From contig CAJMQQ010000049.1 of the NCBI GenBank assembly GCA_905215625.1, positions 1 through 20,400 on the forward strand: 20,400 bases of DNA. Direction: 5' to 3'. The stretch's first letter is position 1, and every line of letters begins with the position of its first letter. The notes under the pieces were generated by a model. It did no database searches and was not told where the DNA came from. It was given only the letters and a program-made list of their open reading frames with translations. Positions 16,090 to 20,400 of the stretch are shown here, piece by piece. The position numbers and the translations under genes were made by a program. The DNA comes from an uncultured bacterium. Its GTDB lineage: Bacteria; Bacillota; Clostridia; Lachnospirales; Lachnospiraceae.

Positions 16090-16620
16090 TTAGTCCATGA
16101 ATTTTGCCCGTCTTAATGCCAGAATGATAACTGGAATCAGAACCAGCTGCAGGATAATTCCAGGAACAGCGTTTAACAAAGCGCCGCCCAGGAAAATCTG
16201 CCATCCAAAGGCTTTTCCTGCAATTCCATACAGAATCATACTGACAATGCCCCATACAATACGGCCTGCAATCATAGCGCCTGCCAGACTTACATAAACA
16301 GACGCTGCAGTTTTCGGAAGTTTCTGATAAAGAATACCAGTTACCGCTCCATATACCGCCAGTTCAAAGGCCATTGCTGCTGCTGTCGGCATCATTGGAG
16401 GCATGGAAAAGAGGGCGCTTCTCATAAGCGGGAGGACAAAACCCACCAAAAGTCCCCACTGCCAGCCGCAGACAAAACCGCAGATGAGTACCGGAATGTG
16501 CATAGGCAAAAGCATACTTCCGATCGTCGGAATCTGTCCAGTCAGAAATGGCAGTACAATTCCCAGCGCTAAAAATACAGCAGAAAGAGTCAGTTTCGTT
16601 ACAGATGAGTTGGTTTTCAT
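16090..16620 (-). CDS. ECF transporter S component
   Basis: 176 residues from ATG 16620, which has AAGGAG 7 nt upstream; the frame runs 66 codons further into the leader, but that part has no start signal and no membrane character. Six hydrophobic helices typical of the substrate-binding S subunit of energy-coupling-factor vitamin transporters are seen: TLSAVFLALGIVLPF, the MLLPMHIPVLICGFVCGWQWG loop, LPLMRSALFSMPPMMPTAAAMAFELAVYG, and a basic C-terminus (RRAKFMD). Group II S units share a housekeeping EcfAAT module, and none is encoded here. The substrate is unknown. The kinase gene follows and a structured leader precedes it. Confidence 0.9.
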   Translation of the reverse strand: MKTNSSVTKLTLSAVFLALGIVLPFLTGQIPTIGSMLLPMHIPVLICGFVCGWQWGLLVGFVLPLMRSALFSMPPMMPTAAAMAFELAVYGAVTGILYQKLPKTAASVYVSLAGAMIAGRIVWGIVSMILYGIAGKAFGWQIFLGGALLNAVPGIILQLVLIPVIILALRRAKFMD

Positions 16621-16686
16621 GTTCATTCTCCTTGTCTTTTCGTAATGGATAGCAGAAAAATCCCTGCTCATGGAATAAAAAAGAGT

Positions 16687-16734
16687 TCGCTTGCGACATA
16701 TTACATCTTCGCGCAAGTGCGCATCCTCGCGAAG
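16687..16734. repeat. GC-rich palindrome cluster
   Basis: CTTCGCG/CGCGAAG arms (16707-16713, 16728-16734) enclose GCGCAAGTGCGC. A second small palindrome, TCGC-TT-GCGA, lies at 16687-16696. The composition stands out from the A/T-rich surroundings, as in dispersed palindromic repeats. Confidence 0.5.
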
Positions 16735-16790
16735 CGTTTTTGTTTGATAGGAAAACCTTTCACACTTTAGTTTCACAGAGTCTTTCCTAT

Positions 16791-16847
16791 AAAACAAAAA
16801 TACCAGAAACACACCCAATCTTCTGATTGCTGTACCTTCCTGGTATT
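16791..16847 (-). terminator. Terminator-like hairpin inside the ECF leader (possible attenuator)
   Basis: Minus-strand AATACCAG pairs with CTGGTATT, with an inner CAATC-AGAA-GATTG helix, followed by TTTTTGTTTT. It sits about 120-175 nt downstream of the predicted promoter and 170 nt before the ATG, so it cannot end that operon; it would stop transcripts before the gene. Confidence 0.6.
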
Positions 16848-16973
16848 CTTGCTTCTATTTTTCACTTTTTATTTGTCTGAATCTTTATTTTGGATTTTTC
16901 TATCTTATCTTTGGAAGCTTCTGCTTCCTACAGCTTCTGCCGTATCCAGCGCCTTCTGACGACCATTTCTTTT

Positions 16974-17002
16974 ATTATACCTCTTTTTCTGGAATTCGTC
17001 AA
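16974..17002 (-). promoter_or_regulatory. Promoter of the ECF S component / kinase operon
   Basis: Minus strand TTGACG (17002-16997), 17-bp spacer and perfect TATAAT (16979-16974). It starts 38 bp after the nuclease stop codon. No terminator is visible between the nuclease gene and this promoter. Confidence 0.8.
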
Positions 17003-17040
17003 ACTTTTGCTATTTTTTCAATATTTCTGTAAATTATTCC

Positions 17041-18006
17041 TTATGGATTACATCTTTTACAAGGGTCATACCCCTGGGAAATCAGTTCTTCTCTGGTTCC
17101 GGCAAATTCCTGTTTGTTGGAGTCCTTCATCTGACCTACGGAAGAACATCCGGGTCTATGAAATTTTTTAGAATCTATGTTTAAAATATAAATTCCATTC
17201 TGGGATGCTGTCTCCTTTCCTGTTTCTCCTTCTGGCGTACTGTCTCCCGTCTTGTAATCAATGGCGATTCCCGGCTGCACATTATAAACATACACGCAGA
17301 ACAATATGCCTTCTCCGTTATCCTCTACCGATTTGCCTTCCATCAGAACGCCGGAAGCTACCAGGTTATCTCCCTCAAAAACCGGCGTCACACGGTACAT
17401 AACATGATTTCCCGTTTCTTTCACATAATCAGCCACCATATTTTCAAATGACAGCATTCCTTCTGTATTAAAATATCTGGTTCCTGTAATCAGATTTTTC
17501 TCGTTGGCATTCTCTGCCGTAAGCTGGTAGCCAATCAGATGACAGCGGTTATAAAGGTATTTTCCATCTACATTGTCATACTTGACCGTATGCCAGCCAG
17601 TAGGCTTTACCTGCCCGATAGAACTCCGTTCTGCAGTCGGCATCAAATCCAGTCCCACGCTTGCAGATGCCGCAGTACACCTGCCAAGATGGTCCAGTTC
17701 TCCATATGTTTCAAAAGATTCTGATGTCACTTCTTCTTCCATAAAAAAAGGAACATTATCGTTTACTGGCACATAGGCCTGTCCGGAATACTCTGGAACT
17801 GCAGAAAAATCAAACTGGGCAGATGCGGACATGGAAACTATATTTCGTTCATTCTGTTTTGTTGATGCTTCCGTCTGCATCTGGGTATTTTCTGTCTGGA
17901 TGTTTTCTCTCCAGGCATTTTCCGACGCCGCTGTATTTCCGCAGGCCGAAACGGTTACCGACGCAGCCAGAACCAGTCCGGCCAGCCAAATTGTCAATCT
18001 TTTCAT
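17041..18006 (-). CDS. Secreted DNA/RNA non-specific endonuclease, lipoprotein
   Basis: 321 residues. The lipoprotein signal (MKRLTIWLAGLVLAASVTVSAC) ends in lipid-anchored Cys22, followed by a Glu/Thr/Gln-rich linker to about residue 60. The nuclease domain (about 65-245) is of the EndA/NucA beta-beta-alpha metal type: LYNRCHLIGYQL with catalytic His156, and NEKNLITGTRYFN with the metal-binding Asn180. The usual DRGH reads NRCH, as in many streptococcal and clostridial members. A C-terminal extension holds YILNIDSKKFHRPGCSSV and CKRC (H283, C287, C316, C319), an Ada-like potential zinc site. Likely role is breakdown of extracellular DNA for nutrients or defence. Its ATG overlaps the stop of the upstream gene (ATGA). 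Confidence 0.9.
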   Translation of the reverse strand: MKRLTIWLAGLVLAASVTVSACGNTAASENAWRENIQTENTQMQTEASTKQNERNIVSMSASAQFDFSAVPEYSGQAYVPVNDNVPFFMEEEVTSESFETYGELDHLGRCTAASASVGLDLMPTAERSSIGQVKPTGWHTVKYDNVDGKYLYNRCHLIGYQLTAENANEKNLITGTRYFNTEGMLSFENMVADYVKETGNHVMYRVTPVFEGDNLVASGVLMEGKSVEDNGEGILFCVYVYNVQPGIAIDYKTGDSTPEGETGKETASQNGIYILNIDSKKFHRPGCSSVGQMKDSNKQEFAGTREELISQGYDPCKRCNP

Positions 18007-18410
18007 CGTCTGTATCGCTCCTTTGTAATCTTTTCATGGGAAGAACCGACAAATTCTATTGTTTCTACCATTTTCCAATTCGTTAAGTCTGTATCAAACC
18101 AGATATCTGCCGGATACGTCCGGTTCCATTTATAAAGGATAATTTCCTCAGCTTTTTCTAAATATGGCGTTACGTCCACGTTTTCCACCAAACAGACCTC
18201 TCCGTTTCCAGCCTTTTCCAAAAAGTCCTCATCCACCTGAATACGGCCCGGATCCACATCGCTGAACAGTTTCGCGCTGTAGGAATTCATCCATATTTTG
18301 GAATTTTCAGCATCCGCCAGAATCTTCTCCCTAAGGATGCGGTCCTGGCTTTGCCGTCTGCCATTAAACATCATGCCGTTTTTGTCATCAATACAGAACA
18401 CTATAATCAT
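18003..18410 (-). CDS. Conserved small hypothetical protein coupled to the nuclease
   Basis: 135 residues from ATG 18410; GGGAGAG lies about 8 nt upstream, while the ATG five codons earlier has no site. Cytosolic by composition, with no signal peptide or membrane helix. It opens MIIVFCIDDKNGMMFNGRRQ, continues with IWMNSYSAKLF, ENVDVTPYLEKAEEIILYKWNR and YPADIWFDTDLTNWK, and ends in a basic tail. I recall similar proteins in Lachnospiraceae, sometimes labelled ribonuclease Z, but it lacks the HxHxDH metallo-beta-lactamase motif, so that label is not supported. The stop overlaps the nuclease start by 4 nt, which implies fixed co-expression, perhaps a partner or cytosolic inhibitor of the nuclease (inference only). 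Confidence 0.78.
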   Translation of the reverse strand: MIIVFCIDDKNGMMFNGRRQSQDRILREKILADAENSKIWMNSYSAKLFSDVDPGRIQVDEDFLEKAGNGEVCLVENVDVTPYLEKAEEIILYKWNRTYPADIWFDTDLTNWKMVETIEFVGSSHEKITKERYRR

Positions 18411-18505
18411 ATCTGTCTCTCCCATTCATTTGAGCTTATCCGCTCTAAAAGCAAGCCATAAAATGTGCAAATATTTTTAATAGTTTGATTTATTTCATCT
18501 TTTGT

Positions 18506-18534
18506 AGTATATCACATTTTTTAAGAAATGGTAA
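18506..18534 (-). promoter_or_regulatory. Promoter of the small protein / nuclease operon
   Basis: Minus strand TTACCA (18534-18529), 17-bp spacer, and extended -10 TGATATACT with TATACT at 18511-18506. The leader to ATG 18410 is about 90 nt and includes a small GAGC/GCTC hairpin. Confidence 0.7.
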
Positions 18535-18612
18535 CACTATGTTTATCAGCTTACAGTCTTAAAGCGATTATAAACTGCAATGTCCTCAATAAACTAATGC
18601 CCATACAGCAAA

Positions 18613-18643
18613 ATATCGTCAGCCATAACTCGACTGACGATAT
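18613..18643. terminator. Perfect 10-bp inverted repeat, possible terminator of the right-end gene group
   Basis: ATATCGTCAG and CTGACGATAT separated by 11 nt. On the minus strand it lies 57 nt after the stop of the 119-residue gene and is followed by only TTT, so it is a weak terminator candidate. It might also be an operator. The rest of 18535-18699 is A/T-rich and holds nothing else I can support. Confidence 0.45.
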
Positions 18644-18699
18644 AAAACTTATTATTTTTTATTGTCTTTTTGCAGATAGCACAGATTTCAGCTCATACT

Positions 18700-19059
18700 T
18701 TATTTTATCGATGTAACTAATACATTATCCTCAACCAATCCTATATAAAACTCAGGGAGAGCGGAAGTTCTGCCTGCTTTCCATTCCGCAGGGATCGGAA
18801 AATTTGTAAGCTCTCCTTTCCACAATCCACCATCAGGATTGATATGCCCTTTAAAGTTCCAACCATCGTCTGCTATAAACATTCCCTCCATTCCCTTTAC
18901 CGGACTCCATTTGCCCGTAAACGTACCATTCACACTTGTTCCATTAGTTTTTACATCTATCCTTGCTTCTTTTAATGGGATTCCCCAAATGCAGATAAAC
19001 AGCATAATCACCATAAAAGCAGCCATAAAATATTTTATCAATTGTTTTCTTTTGCTCAT
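18700..19059 (-). CDS. Small signal-anchored extracellular protein
   Basis: 119 residues. ATG 19059 was chosen over a TTG one codon earlier: GGAGG lies 9 nt upstream. A basic start (MSKRKQLIKYF) and one hydrophobic helix (about 9-27) direct the protein to the membrane or outside. The outer part is beta-rich, with a run of MORN-like strands: NGTFTGKW, then GWNFKGHINPDGGLWKGELTN. I cannot name a family. It follows the ASCH gene after 30 nt and probably shares its transcript. Confidence 0.72.
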   Translation of the reverse strand: MSKRKQLIKYFMAAFMVIMLFICIWGIPLKEARIDVKTNGTSVNGTFTGKWSPVKGMEGMFIADDGWNFKGHINPDGGLWKGELTNFPIPAEWKAGRTSALPEFYIGLVEDNVLVTSIK

Positions 19060-19089
19060 CAATGCAAACCTCCGCTCTTGCTTTTCTCA

Positions 19090-19530
19090 TTATACTGTAT
19101 ACACTAATTGAAATTCCTCACAAACAACCTCCATTGTTTCAGAAAAGGTCTTTTTTTCATCCATTAGTTCGCATGAAAAAAATTCTTCATGTACCTGACG
19201 CCAATATGCTAACGATAAGTCTCCCTCCCCTTCTTTTCGGGCATGAGTTTCTGAAACTTCACCAAATGGCATAATCGAGACCTTCGTTGTTTGTATAATG
19301 CACACTGCTCTGTTTTTCGAATCTAATATCACGCTATAATCGCCAATCTGAGGCAGACGTTCCCTTTCGTTTTCGTACCAATAATAAAGGCTGGAGGTTG
19401 CCGTTTTAATCCCTGTTATTACTAATTCTGCCAGTTTATCCGGTGCTCCGCCAAATGCCCATGCTTCATAGACCGCATCCTTTAAATTTTTTTCTTTCTG
19501 AAACTCTCTCCATAATTCATTTGCATTCAT
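19090..19530 (-). CDS. ASCH domain-containing protein
   Basis: 146 residues of the YqfB-like ASCH group, a PUA-related beta-barrel thought to bind RNA or modified nucleosides. Markers: WAFGGAPDKLAELVITGIKTATSSLYYWY (about 24-52, with the G-KT-ATSS pocket), LPQIGDYSVILDSKNRAVCIIQTTKV, and GEGDLSLAYWRQVHEEFF (about 101-118). Related proteins include an N4-acetylcytidine amidohydrolase, but activity cannot be assumed. The ribosome binding site is weak: GGGAG lies 13 nt upstream, inside the frame of the broken lipoprotein gene, so translation may have depended on it. Confidence 0.9.
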   Translation of the reverse strand: MNANELWREFQKEKNLKDAVYEAWAFGGAPDKLAELVITGIKTATSSLYYWYENERERLPQIGDYSVILDSKNRAVCIIQTTKVSIMPFGEVSETHARKEGEGDLSLAYWRQVHEEFFSCELMDEKKTFSETMEVVCEEFQLVYTV

Positions 19531-19534
19531 ATTT

Positions 19535-19654
19535 TTATGTTTCTCCCGCTTTATCTACAATTTCTGTCACTTCTGATTCGGAAGAAATGCTTCACCCTGC
19601 AAGCAGTAAAACAGTGCTCAACAGCGCTAGTAACATTGTTATTATTTTTTTCAT
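19535..19654 (-). pseudogene. Tiny lipoprotein reading frame with TGA at the lipobox cysteine
   Basis: From ATG 19654 (GAGGG about 10 nt upstream) the frame reads a classic lipoprotein signal peptide, MKKIITMLLALLSTVLLLAG, then TGA (19594-19592) exactly where the lipobox Cys (TGC/TGT) is expected. Eighteen more sense codons follow (SISSESEVTEIVDKAGET) with a polar Ser/Glu composition typical of a mature lipoprotein start, and a TAA 4 nt before the ASCH gene. Either a one-base nonsense mutation has killed a 39-codon lipoprotein gene, or the product is a 20-residue hydrophobic peptide. Selenocysteine insertion is not supported: the hairpin after the TGA is only about 4 bp. Confidence 0.6.
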
Positions 19655-19709
19655 ACCATCACCATCCCTCAAATGTGATACATTTCACAGACAGAATATA
19701 CACATATGT

Positions 19710-19979
19710 TTAGAATATGCCTGGTAGTACCCTTGCCAAGAAAAATCCAGTTCCAAACGATACTAAATTTGCCACAAATGAATAAGTCACATAATACCAA
19801 TTCTTCTGCTTTTCGGATTCTTTTTCAATCCAATACTTTCGATGCTCAGAACGAAGCCTAGTTTCTGACATTATTTGAGCAGACTCAGCAATGATAAAAA
19901 TACCTGCAAATAACAATACCCCTAATGGAACCTTTTTTTCCAGAAACTTGAACATAGTTTTTACTTTCAGCATTTTCAT
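19710..19979 (-). CDS. Small two-helix membrane protein
   Basis: 89 residues from ATG 19979, which has AAGGAG 8 nt upstream; the open frame runs 26 codons further but overlaps the preceding small frame. Two hydrophobic helices (about 18-34 VPLGVLLFAGIFIIAES and 65-86 TYSFVANLVSFGTGFFLARVL) flank a strongly charged middle (RLRSEHRKYWIEKESEKQKN). Family and role unknown. It is separated from the 46-codon frame upstream by only 2 nt. Confidence 0.65.
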   Translation of the reverse strand: MKMLKVKTMFKFLEKKVPLGVLLFAGIFIIAESAQIMSETRLRSEHRKYWIEKESEKQKNWYYVTYSFVANLVSFGTGFFLARVLPGIF

Positions 19980-19981
19980 TC

Positions 19982-20122
19982 TTAGCTCCTTCGTCTTATT
20001 CCTACTTGCTCGTTCAACCTTAACCGCGAAGCGTTCATAACAATAAAAATAATGCAAACAAATATTCCACAGGAAAACAGCTTAAATACACCAACCAGCT
20101 TTTCATTCCGTAAACCCTTCAA
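19982..20122 (-). CDS. Possible 46-residue membrane peptide with TTG start
   Basis: The TTG at 20122 overlaps the TGA of the upstream gene (TTGA). AAGG lies 4 nt before it, a short spacing. The frame encodes KGLRNEKLVGVFKLFSC, one hydrophobic helix (GIFVCIIFIVM) and a basic tail (SRLRLNEQVGIRRRS), then TAA 2 nt before the next ATG. The tight packing between two neighbours argues for a real gene; the start codon and small size argue for caution. A 23-codon ATG frame overlaps it in another phase and is less likely. Confidence 0.4.
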   Translation of the reverse strand: MKGLRNEKLVGVFKLFSCGIFVCIIFIVMNASRLRLNEQVGIRRRS

Positions 20123-20400
20123 CTGCCTTGTTTCTTATCAATTGCGGCCCTTAGTTCATTAGCATAATTATTAAGAGCTTCACAAGGTTCATATTTGCAT
20201 TTATAACCAACGCCATCAATAATAACAAATGGATAGAATGCTGTAATTTGCATTTGAGATCCATCTGATAAATTCAGCGTAAACGTAACGTCTTGTCCGA
20301 CATATCCTGCTGTATATGCGTCAGTTTTACTATAGATCACTACTTCTTTGAGATATGATACTAATTCCTCTATATCGGTTATTTGAATTGTTGTGTCAGG
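20119..20400 (-). CDS. C-terminal part of a larger protein cut by the window edge
   Basis: The frame is open through the right border, so the 5' end is missing; 93 residues are visible. They read DIEELVSYLKEV, VIYSKTDAYTAGY, VTFTLNLSDGSQMQITAFYPFVIIDGVGYKCKYEPCEALNNYANEL. The pattern (position-specific helix, beta-sheet, IIDGVGYKxKYEPCEALN) reminds me of the C-terminal domains that follow the peptidase part of some clostridial M56/BlaR1-like sensors, but the decisive part lies outside the window. A GTG at 20340 is only an internal codon. Confidence 0.65.
   Translation of the reverse strand, partial: PDTTIQITDIEELVSYLKEVVIYSKTDAYTAGYVGQDVTFTLNLSDGSQMQITAFYPFVIIDGVGYKCKYEPCEALNNYANELRAAIDKKQGS

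Larger units (their letters stand above)
16621..16967 (-). other. Long structured 5' leader of the ECF S component operon
   Basis: About 347 nt lie between the predicted transcription start and the ATG. In order on the minus strand: a 9-nt direct repeat (16940-16932 and 16924-16916), its inner copy forming a 6-bp hairpin (16928-16913); an A-rich stretch; a terminator-like hairpin with a T-run (16847-16791); an ATAGGAAA/TTTCCTAT helix (16790-16783 with 16754-16747); and a GC-rich hairpin cluster (16734-16687). No TPP, FMN, THF, cobalamin or preQ1 riboswitch motif was recognised. It could be a regulatory RNA of unknown type or in part an interspersed repeat. Confidence 0.5.

Noticed and set aside
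16621..16818. N-terminal extension of the ECF S component by 66 codons
   Set aside because: The frame is open, but AAGGAG sits 7 nt before the internal ATG 16620, the extra residues are basic and unlike an S component, and the DNA folds into hairpins; it is leader, not coding.
18003..18410. Ribonuclease Z identity of the small protein
   Set aside because: No HxHxDH metal-binding motif and far too short for the metallo-beta-lactamase fold.
19571..19600. Selenocysteine insertion element after the TGA of the mini-lipoprotein
   Set aside because: The only hairpin after the TGA has a 4-bp core with a mismatch above it; no convincing bacterial SECIS.
19671..19685. AAATG-TGATA-CATTT inverted repeat as an operator
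   Set aside because: Five-base arms in A/T-rich DNA with no second copy and no clear promoter beside it; not enough to call.
1..20400. CRISPR arrays, tRNA or rRNA genes, insertion sequences, phage genes
   Set aside because: Both strands were read for regular spaced repeats, tRNA-like ends, transposase motifs and terminal inverted repeats; none was found.

Overview
The window reads as chromosomal DNA from a low-to-mid GC, Gram-positive anaerobe of the Clostridia, most likely Lachnospiraceae. This is an inference. It rests on AGGAGG-type ribosome binding sites before almost every gene, sigma-A-like promoters, a CIRCE element, a TRAP transporter beside a C_GCAxxG_C_C family protein, an ECF S component, and protein styles typical of gut clostridia. 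No rRNA, tRNA, CRISPR array, transposase or phage gene is visible. Most genes lie on the minus strand; the exceptions are a GntR regulator and a two-gene unit in the middle.

Left part (1-6400, all minus): a histidine phosphatase follows htpG (Hsp90). htpG has a consensus-quality promoter with a perfect CIRCE palindrome just upstream of its -35. The palindrome also sits as a hairpin plus T-run at the end of the preceding operon. That operon has five tightly packed genes: GNAT acetyltransferase, small BamE-like membrane-anchored protein, YcxB-like membrane protein, LURP-one/tubby-like protein, and a 490-residue protein of unknown function.

Centre (6350-14860): a catabolic module. dctP-dctQ-dctM (TRAP transporter) and an HpaI-type aldolase form one minus-strand operon with a terminator. 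It is divergent from a GntR/FCD regulator. Three copies of the palindrome CTTGTATACAAG (two perfect, one 10/12) lie between them, two placed where repression of each promoter would be expected. The likely logic is substrate-induced uptake of an organic or sugar acid, then retro-aldol cleavage. Beyond gntR lie the back-to-back tails of two decayed genes, one a histidine kinase ATPase domain. Next are a dipeptide-epimerase-like enolase superfamily enzyme with a half-size EamA permease (minus), then a cysteine-rich C_GCAxxG_C_C protein with a TauE/SafE permease (plus, own promoter).

Right part (14900-20400, minus): an ECF S component and a uridine-kinase-like protein form an operon behind a ~350-nt structured leader that contains a terminator-like hairpin. 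No vitamin riboswitch I know matches the leader. Next is a secreted non-specific nuclease lipoprotein with a Cys/His tail, translationally coupled to a small conserved protein. The edge holds small membrane or secreted proteins, an ASCH-domain protein, a lipoprotein reading frame whose lipobox cysteine codon is TGA, and the 3' end of a larger gene cut by the window border.
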